DNA from: Arthrobacter horti
Lineage (GTDB): Bacteria; Actinomycetota; Actinomycetes; Actinomycetales; Micrococcaceae
NCBI RefSeq assembly: GCF_030731045.1
Contig: NZ_JAVALS010000017.1
Span: 1 to 45,488, forward strand
Direction: 5' to 3'
DNA: 45,488 nucleotides
The notes below the pieces were generated by a model, which was not told the origin of the DNA, did not search any database, and saw nothing but the letters and a program-made list of their open reading frames with translations. The translations under genes and the position numbers were made by a program. Shown piece after piece: positions 34,269 to 42,496 of this stretch (its first letter is position 1; each line of letters starts with the position of its first letter).

Positions 34269-34692
34269 GGGCACCTGCACCACTTAATCGCACCGATGAC
34301 AGACAAACCTGAACCAAGCGTCGGTGAAAGACCAGATCCGCCCATGGTTCTACCAGACAGGGCTGGAGGCAAAAGCTTAAGGGGACTCGGCGGAAAGCAA
34401 GCTGGGCCGACAACCAGTGACTGTGAGAAGGTGCGAATGAAGTCCATCAAGTTGTGACGGTGCGGCAAGTCGAAGAACACCGCAAAGCAGCGATGCGAAG
34501 AATCATCACCCAGCGAGCGCTACCAATTAAGTAACGCTACGCTCATTCTCCCACCTGATCGCAACGCGACATCAATCGAAGCCAGTTAAACCCACCCCAT
34601 AGGCGTCAGCCAGCTAGAGCTCTGGCTCATTAATCGATATCACTACAATAGCGGCCAAACCGTGGCGCAAACCGGCGCATCACCGCCTTGCC
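34269..34692. other. Intergenic region, no supported gene; left edge of AT-richer mobile DNA
   Basis: The base composition falls noticeably compared with the regions to the left, and codon-like GC3 patterns vanish. One short open stretch at about 34453-34530 (reading VTVRQVEEHRKAAMRR) could be a gene scrap but has no start or family I can name. No tRNA, repeat or convincing promoter is visible. Confidence 0.5.
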
Positions 34693-35526
34693 GTGCACGC
34701 GCCTAGAGCTCAAGACTGCACTACTAAGCCTTTCGATCTATGTATAAGCCCTGACGTGTTGTATGGTCATCAGGTGGAGTACTTGGACGACGAAGATGTC
34801 CTGCTGATTAGAAAGCGACTTGCCACTAGCGGTCTAGCAGGACTAGATTTTGGAGCCGAACGCCCCCTGAGGCCTTCGCTACTTGCAAGTGCCGTGAGCC
34901 GCCAAACGGTGGGAATGGGCGCGAGAAAGAAATACACGACCGTGGCTGAGGTCGCAGCCACTCTATTCTATGGCATGGCCCTGAATCACCCGTTCGAGAA
35001 TGGAAACAAGAGAACCGCTCTAGTCTCCATGCTCGTCGTGCTCCAAAAGAACCGGACGCTGCTAATAGGAACTTCAGAGGACGAATTGTATGAAATGGCC
35101 ACAAGCGTGGCAGATCACTCATTCTACATTCCGCCAGGACAGAATCGAAACTCTGATTCGGAAGTCGCAGGATTGGCAAACTGGCTGGACGGGAAGACTC
35201 GCGATCTTACGCGCGGTGATCGACAGATGAAATTTCAGGAGTTGCGTGCACAGCTTGAAGAACAAGGGTGCGAATTTGGCAAGCCGAGCAGAAACTTCAT
35301 AAAGGTCTATCGAGACACGCCCAATGGACGGTTCTCAGCGAAAATGGGATACCCTCGACCACAGTTCCCGGTGGCAGTCAAAGATGTCAAGCGGGTACGC
35401 AGTTTGTTGAAACTCGATGAGGTACACGGGTTCGACTCAGATGCATTTTACTCGGATGTCGAAGGGGTTGCGGACGAATTCATCAACAAATATCGGCAGG
35501 TTCTCGATCGACTCGCGCTAACCTGA
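34693..35526 (+). CDS. Fic/Doc-family protein with C-terminal HicA-like domain
   Basis: 277 residues in the longest frame (GTG 34693; GTG 34756 is an alternative closer to the domain). The Fic core motif HPFENGNKRT is at 99-108, preceded by the helices KKYTTVAEVAATLFYGMAL. Fic proteins transfer AMP or other groups to proteins; Doc-type ones phosphorylate EF-Tu. Residues about 179-245 (MKFQELRAQLEEQGCEFGKPS, then NFIKVYR and FPVAVKDVKRVRSLLK) look like a HicA-type RNase fold but without the usual GSHH histidine. No antitoxin gene is adjacent. Lower GC than its left neighbours suggests transfer. Confidence 0.75.
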   Translation: MHAPRAQDCTTKPFDLCISPDVLYGHQVEYLDDEDVLLIRKRLATSGLAGLDFGAERPLRPSLLASAVSRQTVGMGARKKYTTVAEVAATLFYGMALNHPFENGNKRTALVSMLVVLQKNRTLLIGTSEDELYEMATSVADHSFYIPPGQNRNSDSEVAGLANWLDGKTRDLTRGDRQMKFQELRAQLEEQGCEFGKPSRNFIKVYRDTPNGRFSAKMGYPRPQFPVAVKDVKRVRSLLKLDEVHGFDSDAFYSDVEGVADEFINKYRQVLDRLALT

Positions 35527-35529
35527 CTG

Positions 35530-35979
35530 TCCGGTTTGGCGAAGGAGACAGCAGCGAAAAGTCCGAGGTCGTGTCCCTCGAAGCTGCGAACCTGTGCGAG
35601 GTCAACATGCGCATCCGGCGTCTGGAAGAGGACGCGGAAGTCATGACCCGTGCAACAGCCTGTCTGTCCCGCGACATCAAGCTACAAAGATAGCGCACCC
35701 ATTGGTCCGCGAGCTGGCCACCGGCGACGCTGCGATCAAGGTTCCCCAGGTGCGGTGACGTGCCGAGTGCTGAGTTATTCCAGATTGGCCTAGGAACAGG
35801 GCACTGCCAAACCAGAGTCGATCCGAGACTGAGTAGGATTCCCCTTAATCCAAGCCGCCGTCGACTATCCCCGGGACGATCCTGCCTTCGGGCACCGGTC
35901 TATCTCTGAAGAAGTCACGGCCGATCCCCGCCCGCTGTCCAGAGAACGCCGGGATCGGCGACTGATCTCCGAGGTTAAG
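35530..35979 (+). pseudogene. Decayed IS3-family transposase (OrfA end and OrfB start)
   Basis: At 35544-35692 the frame reads like the OrfA C-terminus (LEAANLCEVNMRIRRLEEDA then RATACLSRDI). At about 35693-35758 it reads HPLVRELATGDAAIKVP, the usual OrfB start, stopped by TGA; VTCRVLSYSRLA continues in another frame to a TAG. At about 35846-35970 AAVDYPRDDPAFGHRSISEE matches the next part of OrfB. Several frameshifts and stops make it inactive. It is cut off at 35980 by the ISL3 element. Confidence 0.75.
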
Positions 35980-37393
35980 GGGCTCTTCAAGATTGAGGGT
36001 GTAGCGCGGGTCTGAATTCGCCGGCTTCGAGTAGTGAGCGAACGATGTAGTGGGTGAGGTTCCGGAAGCCCAAAGCGGAGCCGCGGAGGTGTTCGAGCCT
36101 CCCGTTGATCGCTTCGGTCGGCCCGTTGCTGGTGCCGGGCCGGTCGAAGAACGCCAGGACGTCAGTGGCACGCTGCTTCAGCGTGCGGCCGAGGCGTCGC
36201 AACTCGACGAGGTCGACCGGGACTCCTCTGGTGACGGAGGTGATCACGGCCTGCATCATCTCCTTGGCTTTCTTCTTCTCGGGTTCCCGGTAGGCGGCGA
36301 CGATGCGCTGGTAGATGCCCCAGGTCGCCTCGACCTCGACGTGTTCCTGGCTACCGAACACCGCCTCCAGCCGAAAGCGCTGCTTGTCTGTGAGCAGGTC
36401 CGCGCCGGTGTAGAGGGCGCGGCGGGCTCTGTAGAGAGGGTTGTTTTTCATCCCGCGGCGGCCGAACAGGTCCTGCTGAACGTGTCGTCGACACTGGTCC
36501 AAAGCGTCGCCGGCGAGGCGGACAACGTGGAAGGGATCCATGACCGGGACGGCGTCGGGGAGCTCTTCAGCGGCGACGGTCTTGAACCCAGAGAACCCGT
36601 CCATCGCGACGACCTCGATCCGCTGGGTCCAGTCCTTCGGTCGGGCGGCGAGCCATTGCTTGAACACGGTCTTGGAACGGCCCTCGATAATGGCGAGCAG
36701 CCGTGCGGGGCCAGTCTTCTCACGGGCCGGGGTGAGATCAATGATCACGGTCACGTACTTGTCCCCGCGCCGGGTGTGCCGCCAGACGTGCTCGTCGACC
36801 TCGATCGTGGTAACCCCATCGAACCGGGCAGGATCGTCGATGAGTCGACGCTGGCCCTCGTGAAGCACCGCAGTGTTCGCGGCGCTCCAGGAGACCCCGA
36901 GGCCTGCGGCGATACATGTCACGGTGAGGTGGTCGATGACGATGCCCCGGAGCGCCCACTCCACGCCGAGGCGGGAGATCTTCGCTCGTCGCGTGGCGGC
37001 GCGTGTCATGTCCTGCCGCCACGTGCGTCGGCAGGGTGCGCACCCGCACCAGCAGGGTCGTCAGCCGATGCCCGAGCGGCTCGTGCGCGAGCCGACGCGT
37101 CACCGTGTCTCTCGGCGTGCCTTCGGTGCCGCACTCCCGGCACCACGGATCAGTCGCGACCGGCCGGCGCTCGATCCTCGCCCGGTTCGGCTGGATCAGC
37201 TGGCCGACAGCGACCAGACCGAGCTCATCGAGGCGGCAGAACGTGGTCAGGTCAGGGGTCTCGAAAGTAGGGTGGGACATGTCGAGGTCTTTCGGGATGG
37301 CAAGCGTGAAGAGCTTCCATCAGCTGGGAGACCTCGACCCCTACCCGGACACCGACGCGCTCAACCGACTACACCCTCGTTCGCGAAGAGCCC
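35980..37393 (-). mobile_element. ISL3-family insertion sequence with recognisable ends
   Basis: The left end (35980-36004) begins GGGCTCTTCAAGATTGAGGG and the right end (37369-37393), read on the minus strand, begins GGGCTCTTCGCGAACGAGGG; both continue GTGTAG. They agree at 19 of 25 positions, and the 1414-bp length suits ISL3 elements. The transposase fills the interior. I see no 8-bp target duplication beside the ends, so flanking DNA may have been rearranged. Confidence 0.8.
35987..37280 (-). pseudogene. ISL3-family transposase, frameshifted
   Basis: The main frame (37009-35987, 340 residues) carries the DDE catalytic part: TTIEVDEHVWRHTRRGDKYV, VEVVAMDGFSGFKTVAAEEL-like region, DPFHVVRLAGDALDQCRR and GPTEAINGRLEHLRG with the final Glu. 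The N-terminal zinc-binding part (CRLDELGLV then DPWCRECGTEG) lies upstream to 37280 in a different frame. Near 37030 the frames break: LLVR runs directly into CAPCRRTWRQD, as if about 14 bases had been lost. The product is probably inactive unless frameshifting occurs. Confidence 0.85.
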
Positions 37394-37432
37394 GAATACG
37401 TTCGTCCTCCGCCCATGTTCCTGACGATAGCG

Positions 37433-37457
37433 ACGGACCCTTGTTCGCGAAGAGCCC
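37433..37457 (-). repeat. Second ISL3-like end, direct repeat of the right end
   Basis: GTTCGCGAAGAGCCC at 37443-37457 duplicates the same 15 bp at 37379-37393, in the same orientation, and similarity continues inward with AGGGT. It looks like the outer end of another, mostly deleted copy of the same element. Confidence 0.55.
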
Positions 37458-37600
37458 GCAAACTAGGAACCACGCAATCGTGAAGGGCGAACTGACCGTG
37501 CCCGAAGCCGCCAGCCGATTGGCAGTCAGCACGCGCTGGGTCAGGACCCTGCTGGCCGGCACCGTGAAGAAGGCCTGGCCCCTTAGTTCCTGTCCGTACG
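37440..37600 (+). pseudogene. IS481-like transposase N-terminal fragment
   Basis: The frame reads HAIVKGELTVPEAASRLAVS then TRWVRTLLA, the helix-turn-helix seen at the start of IS481-type transposases; the following LARYREEGLAP-like segment is in a shifted frame. No catalytic part remains. Short, so the family call is tentative. Confidence 0.4.
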
Positions 37601-37755
37601 GGAAGCCCTGCTTCGCGATGACATCGGTGCCGACCGGAGGCTGGCCAACCGGACCGCAGGCCGGAAACTCCTAGGATGAGGGCCTGGCCAGGCGGGCCGA
37701 TGACCCGGGACATGCCCGGGTCGATGATGCGGGGCCTGCCTCGCCAGACAACAAA

Positions 37756-37793
37756 AAGTCCCAGGACATCGAGTGAACGATGTCCTGGGACTT
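37756..37793 (-). terminator. Intrinsic terminator downstream of the tRNA-Pro fragment
   Basis: AAGTCCCAGGACATCG (37756-37771) and CGATGTCCTGGGACTT (37778-37793) form a perfect 16-bp stem with a 6-nt loop; on the minus strand it runs into TTTTTG. It follows the tRNA 3' end by a few bases, so it is probably the original tRNA terminator. Confidence 0.85.
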
Positions 37794-37800
37794 CACACGC

Positions 37801-37842
37801 GGTCGGGCTGACAGGATTTGAACCTGCCACCTCTGACCCCCA
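37801..37842 (-). tRNA. 3' half of tRNA-Pro(GGG): attachment-site scar
   Basis: On the minus strand TGGGGGTCAGAGGT (anticodon GGG and 3' side of the anticodon stem) is followed by the T arm GCAGGTTCAAATCCTGT and acceptor CAGCCCG plus ACC. This is the 3' half of a proline tRNA. The 5' half is absent: unrelated DNA follows beyond 37842. Such a fragment is the usual distal attachment site left when an integrase inserts an element into a tRNA 3' end. Confidence 0.75.
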
Positions 37843-37914
37843 GGCGTCCAAAAAACGACGCTCGACGTTATTCTCCGCGTGGTTCTGCCGCTCAGGCCAC
37901 CTCATTGCATATCG

Positions 37915-37953
37915 TGGATTGCATGGATTGCATGGATTGCGTGGATTGCGTGG
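37915..37953 (+). repeat. 9-bp tandem repeat beside the attachment scar
   Basis: Four head-to-tail copies of TGGATTGCA or TGGATTGCG (37915-37950) plus a partial TGG. It lies between the tRNA fragment and the end of the receiver-protein gene; the 160-bp gap around it holds nothing else I can name. Could be an integrase or excisionase arm-binding site, or simple slippage. Confidence 0.8.
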
Positions 37954-38003
37954 TTGTGTTCCCCTTCTAGTCCCCCAGACGCATGACGACCAGATGCATC
38001 AAC

Positions 38004-39833
38004 CTAGGCACCAGCCTCATAAAAAAGCTTCCCGTCAAAGGCCGGTCGCGACTGATGCTGGAGCAACAGGGACAGGAGCCCACGGGCGCTGCCATCAGCG
38101 AGCCGCGCGTACCGCTCAATGCCGAACTCTACACGCGAGTTCTGTACATCTATCTTTGCGGTGAGTCCGTCCTTGTGCTTGGTCGCGGTCCCAAGCACGG
38201 CGGCAGTGACGTGCTTAGTAGCCAGCCGAACCTGGTCCGCTGACCCTTCAACTGAAGAAAGCATGGTCTCCATGCCCCGATAGCTACCTATCAAGGACTT
38301 GACTTCGGCTTGCATCCTCGTGAATCTTGCTTTCCAGGACTCAGGAAGCGCAGACGGGGCCTTGCCTTCAGTCGAAATAACCGCGCGCCCAGTGCCGCTA
38401 ACGACGCAGGCGTCAAGGGCGAGCATTGGTACGACAATCTGCCGGGCAAACTGGACTCGCCAAGGGGACGACGAATCCCTCTGTAGCGGGCCAAACTCCG
38501 CCTGGTTCTCCTTCAGCGGGGCCGGCAGCCCCTCCTCGTTGTGCACAGTCTGTCGCAACTCTGTCAGTACGACCCGTGTGAGATCATTGCTGCGCTTGCC
38601 ATCTGCCCTGACGCTGAGGTCACACTCTTGGGCAAGGAGAACGTAGTAGCGGTCAGCTCCCTTTGATTTTCCGACTCCATGAAGATCATGAATCTTGAAG
38701 ATGTCCCCGACTTCGAGTGGCATAGCCAGAGCGGACAAGAGTTCGCCGGTCTCGAAGTGCTCATCCCACGCGACTTCCGCGAGAGCTGCTGGCTTGGAAG
38801 CTCCGTCAAGATAGAGGCGCACCGCACCAGCGCGCCTTAGCCTTGTCATTACGTCGGCAATGAAGTCGCCATCTCGGAGGGACCTGGCGAGTGTCTTGCG
38901 AGCGAATGCGGAAGCGATCCGCGTCGCATGGTCCGGCTCGTATGCGCCCTCGGCTCTAGCGGCCTCGATCGACGCAAACAGCAGATACTTCTCAATACGC
39001 CTAAAATGTGAGATGGCCGTATCGGTCGCTTGGCTGAAGCTTCTGATCAGGTGCTCTCGAAACGCCTCAATCTCGGAGGCGAAGAGCACCACTCGTAGGG
39101 CCTCCGGGAAGCTCTCATCTTGTAGCCGATTCTTTGCTACTACGATTACCGGCCTAGTTGAATCAAGACCTTGGCTGATTTGCGCCGCGATCTCGGCTTC
39201 ACGCCCTAGGTCGCTTGCTGTATGCGTGAGAAGGCCAACGTAGACATGCTCGCGGTCAGTGCGCGATAGGACGCCACGCACCAGATCATCACCACCTGTG
39301 GCCGATCCGCCCTCCCGCTCAAAGCTCCGATCGAAAATGAGCAATGTGGGCTTGGAATCGTCCAGCAAGACCTGCCCAGAACTACGCCATTCGTTCAATC
39401 CCATAGGAAGGAACTCGGCAACATCGGCGAATATCTCGGGCAGTGCGAGGAGCGCGGCGTTGTTACCAGAGACGGCTGGGGACTGAGTCACTACAGCGCC
39501 CTCCTCGGCGCTAGATGCGCGCAGCGCGGCCTGAGTCAACACGATTCGAGCCTGGTCCTCAAGCTCGTCCCAGCTCTCATCGACCAGGTCGCGGACCTCA
39601 TCCGTCGACAGGTTGGCGGCGTCGCCGTCCTCTTCATCAGGGAGCACCACGCGAGCTGCAAGCACGATGTCGATCGTGCCTGCACGAATCGCACCGAGGA
39701 CGTCTTCCTTACTCTGATGTGCTTCTTGAGCGTGGTCATCATCGACACTAATGACGCGAACGATGCCGAGCGCGGCAAGCAGATCCCGTGTCAGTTCTTT
39801 CGGGCTAGGACCCGAAGTCGGCTCGCCGGTCAT
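38004..39833 (-). CDS. Response-regulator-like protein with a split receiver domain
   Basis: 609 residues; last gene of the five-gene operon. Receiver features: IVRVISVDDDHA with the acidic cluster at 31-33, TLLIFDRSFE with the candidate phospho-acceptor Asp168, GLLTHTA with Thr203/205 and VIVVAKNRL with Lys234. In a normal receiver the acidic pair and acceptor Asp are about 45 residues apart; here about 135 residues separate them, so the domain seems split by an insertion. The C-terminal 300 residues are not a known DNA-binding domain to me; GDIFKIHDLHG and YYVLLAQECDLSVRADGKR (near 376-414) are its most distinctive parts. It overlaps the kinase gene by 4 bp, so phosphotransfer between the two is likely. 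Confidence 0.75.
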   Translation of the reverse strand: MTGEPTSGPSPKELTRDLLAALGIVRVISVDDDHAQEAHQSKEDVLGAIRAGTIDIVLAARVVLPDEEDGDAANLSTDEVRDLVDESWDELEDQARIVLTQAALRASSAEEGAVVTQSPAVSGNNAALLALPEIFADVAEFLPMGLNEWRSSGQVLLDDSKPTLLIFDRSFEREGGSATGGDDLVRGVLSRTDREHVYVGLLTHTASDLGREAEIAAQISQGLDSTRPVIVVAKNRLQDESFPEALRVVLFASEIEAFREHLIRSFSQATDTAISHFRRIEKYLLFASIEAARAEGAYEPDHATRIASAFARKTLARSLRDGDFIADVMTRLRRAGAVRLYLDGASKPAALAEVAWDEHFETGELLSALAMPLEVGDIFKIHDLHGVGKSKGADRYYVLLAQECDLSVRADGKRSNDLTRVVLTELRQTVHNEEGLPAPLKENQAEFGPLQRDSSSPWRVQFARQIVVPMLALDACVVSGTGRAVISTEGKAPSALPESWKARFTRMQAEVKSLIGSYRGMETMLSSVEGSADQVRLATKHVTAAVLGTATKHKDGLTAKIDVQNSRVEFGIERYARLADGSARGLLSLLLQHQSRPAFDGKLFYEAGA

Positions 39834-42496
39834 TTGTCATGCCCCAGTTCGACAGATTGATTTCCTCCGAAGTTCATTCGGAAACGGAAACGTCGTCCGT
39901 TCAGATTCCGGTCCGGCGAGAGCACGATCGTTGAACTCATTGAGTCCAACAGCTGACGTACCACGAAGAGTCCCAGGCCGCGGCCGTTCTGGGCCGGCTT
40001 GGTCGTGATGAACGGGTCGAAAGCGAGTTCTTCAATCGACTCATCTATACCGATACCGTTGTCCTCAACGGTCACAAACGGTGCGTCGATAGATATTGAA
40101 ATGAGTCCTTGGTCGATCCGTTTTGCCGCAAGCTGCTGGAGCAGCCAATACTCACTATTGAGGACGAGGTTGTCAAAAACTTGCGTCAGCTTTCCTTCAT
40201 TGACTCGAATCTTGAAGTCGTGCACCAGATCGACTTCGATACGAAGTCCATTCTTCCCCCACCGCGCGCTGTAGTAGTCAAGGAGATTCTGAACGACATC
40301 TGACATCGCCACTTCAGTACGGCGCTCTCGCATGTAGCGAAGGGAAGGGGTCACTCTGGCTACTTGCTTGCCCAACGCGCTGGCCGATGACCGTACATGC
40401 TCAACGTATGTCCATACCCGCTGATCCTCGCTGTTGATGGACTTGAGATACTGCGTGATCTGAGCGCTTCGGCCTCGAAGCCCATCGCTGATGTGCTGGA
40501 CCTCATGCGACAGCGCCTCGGCGCTAAGACCGAGGGCTACCGACTCCCATGCATCCCCGATCTGCTCCTGAGCAAGTTGAAGCTGTTGCTCCAGCAAGTC
40601 GACGCCGGCTTTGAGTCGCTGCTGTGTTTCGACCAGTTCATCGAGGTGGACCATCATGGATTGCGCCTCGGAGACTGACCGACGAACCTGTCCGACCGTT
40701 CGATCGAGAGCGGCCGTGAGCGCGGGATCGTGGAAGACGGTATTGCCGTTGTTTTGTCGTTCGCTTTCAAGCGCCGAAGCCGCCGCCTCGATATTTTCAA
40801 GCGACCTTCGGGCTTCAGCGGCTTGATGCGTGAGGTCAGAACCCTCATTGATCTGGCGATTGACCTCCTTGATCAGCGACTCCGGAGTTATTCGCGGCGT
40901 AACGTCGATCGATTCCGCCAGCAGTTCTCTTCGGTAGTCGTTGTATCCGCGCCGCAAGTGCTCTTGAACGAGCGCCGCGTAGTCAGCCCACGCCTTCATG
41001 ATTCGAAGAAAGTTCCGGTATGCGGGAGTATCGCGAAACGCCTCGCGATTCGTTGTCTCCTCAAGCGCAGCGTTGTCCTTGGCGGAGATACTTACGTAAC
41101 CCGTCACGTTCCCTGGCCGGAGGCTGTAGAACGATCCGCCAGAAGTCCACTGCGCGCCCAGACCGAGCCAGTCATCATCGACACGGACCCCAAATCCGTC
41201 TCGGTACACCTTGATGCCCACAAGTGCGCGAACGAACTCCTTGTAGTCTGAAGCCTTGTCGAAGACGCTTGTGGTGTCTCGCGTGAGCGGGATACCACTG
41301 ACCTCGCCTTTGAACGGACCCGGCGAAATCGGGCTGTTTCCTTCGAACTCGACTTCCTTCAGATTCGCTAACTCAAGCACAGCCTCGCTCTTCAGGAAAT
41401 GCTTGTCATCCCCTGAAACAACACCAAACGGCCTCCCCCGCGTCTTCCCGGGCCTGGCTAGGAGCCACTCAGAGAAGGCGAATCCGTTATCTCGCCCAAT
41501 AAGCTGCTCATACGCTGCGATATCCTCTCGACCCTGATGCGGGCGCAGAAAGCCCGCCGTAAAGCTCCCGTGGACTTTCATCACATGACCATCGAAACCA
41601 AAGTTGTATGCGACCGGCGCCGCAAGAAGAACCTCCTGCGCCTTCTCGCGGAGGTTGATGGGCTCTGAGTCGATCGACAACGACATCCTGAAGCCTGCAA
41701 CGCCCTCATACGGAGAGATCATCGCCGCGAGCTCCCGCTGCAGATCGTTCGTCTCGTGCTGCCGCCAGAACGAGGGTTCTCTCAAACCTCGAATCTCCAG
41801 ACGTGTGCCCCGTCGGGCCTCGCCACTCGGAAGCTCGTGAACTTCAATCGGGACGAGGTTGAGGCTGTCCGCGTCCGCAAACTCGCTCCAGTTCATGGTC
41901 ACTTGGAGCGGATGGGCAGCAGGCCCGTCATCCTCGGAACGCCGGACCGTCGTCATAATCATCTGATCACCGAGGCGTTGCGCCCCGAGGCGACCGAGAC
42001 CTTTGTCACCGAGGGGCGTGCGCTTCTTCTTGGTCGTCTCGCCCTTGGCTTTCATCGCATGCTTCTCGCTCAGCGACACTGTCAACCATCCCCGTCGGAT
42101 GCGATCCATGTCCATCCCGACGCCGTCGTCCACGATGGTGATCGAACCGAGCAGGTACGGGTCAGCTTGTCCGTCGTTCGCCAGGTCTCCCGATGCAGTA
42201 CGCAAGTCATCGGCCGGGTCTGACTCTTGACCGACTTCCTCGCCAGAAGCACTATCCGAGACCGGGAATGGCAGATCATCGCGGACCTCGCCGGTGGCAC
42301 GGTCGAATGCTGTGTGCGTGTCGATGACGACTCTCACACGGGTGGCGTCGGCATCATACGAGTTCTTGATCAACTCGATCAGAGCCTGCATATCGTCAGT
42401 AATAAGGTCGGCACCGAGCTTGAAGACGACAGAGGGGTGAACTTCGAGTCGGAGGGTTTCGACTACCTTCGGGTCGAACTTTGAGTTCTCGCTCAC
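39830..42496 (-). CDS. Dual-GHKL protein: MORC/Hsp90-like ATPase fused to histidine kinase
   Basis: 888 residues from GTG 42496, which shares bases with the methyltransferase stop like the other junctions; 42532 also opens the frame. N-terminal GHKL: ALIELIKNSYDADA (N-box, about 38-52), IVDDGVGMD (about 121-129) and PLGDKGLGRLG (about 161-171), with an acidic insert of about 45 residues between boxes. A middle region with coiled-coil-like helices follows. The C-terminal histidine kinase has LSHEVQHISDGL (candidate His664), NLVLNSEYWL, VEDNGIGID, FDPFITTK and GRGLGLFVV. No TM segments, so cytoplasmic. N-terminal modules of this kind belong to Hsp90/MutL/MORC-type clamps, common beside restriction-modification genes. 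Confidence 0.82.
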   Translation of the reverse strand: MSENSKFDPKVVETLRLEVHPSVVFKLGADLITDDMQALIELIKNSYDADATRVRVVIDTHTAFDRATGEVRDDLPFPVSDSASGEEVGQESDPADDLRTASGDLANDGQADPYLLGSITIVDDGVGMDMDRIRRGWLTVSLSEKHAMKAKGETTKKKRTPLGDKGLGRLGAQRLGDQMIMTTVRRSEDDGPAAHPLQVTMNWSEFADADSLNLVPIEVHELPSGEARRGTRLEIRGLREPSFWRQHETNDLQRELAAMISPYEGVAGFRMSLSIDSEPINLREKAQEVLLAAPVAYNFGFDGHVMKVHGSFTAGFLRPHQGREDIAAYEQLIGRDNGFAFSEWLLARPGKTRGRPFGVVSGDDKHFLKSEAVLELANLKEVEFEGNSPISPGPFKGEVSGIPLTRDTTSVFDKASDYKEFVRALVGIKVYRDGFGVRVDDDWLGLGAQWTSGGSFYSLRPGNVTGYVSISAKDNAALEETTNREAFRDTPAYRNFLRIMKAWADYAALVQEHLRRGYNDYRRELLAESIDVTPRITPESLIKEVNRQINEGSDLTHQAAEARRSLENIEAAASALESERQNNGNTVFHDPALTAALDRTVGQVRRSVSEAQSMMVHLDELVETQQRLKAGVDLLEQQLQLAQEQIGDAWESVALGLSAEALSHEVQHISDGLRGRSAQITQYLKSINSEDQRVWTYVEHVRSSASALGKQVARVTPSLRYMRERRTEVAMSDVVQNLLDYYSARWGKNGLRIEVDLVHDFKIRVNEGKLTQVFDNLVLNSEYWLLQQLAAKRIDQGLISISIDAPFVTVEDNGIGIDESIEELAFDPFITTKPAQNGRGLGLFVVRQLLDSMSSTIVLSPDRNLNGRRFRFRMNFGGNQSVELGHDK

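Noticed and set aside
34453..34530. A short open frame (VTVRQVEEHRKAAMRR) between the GntR and Fic genes
   Set aside because: No ribosome site, start context or family resemblance; too short to support as a gene.
35960..37400. An 8-bp target duplication flanking the ISL3 element
   Set aside because: The bases outside the two ends (35972-35979 and 37394-37401) do not match.
37369..37905. A 178-residue frame containing WGSEVAGSNPVSPT, and its plus-strand partner with VGLTGFEPATSDP
   Set aside because: These peptides are artefacts of reading through the tRNA-Pro 3' half; they recur wherever such tRNA sequence is translated.
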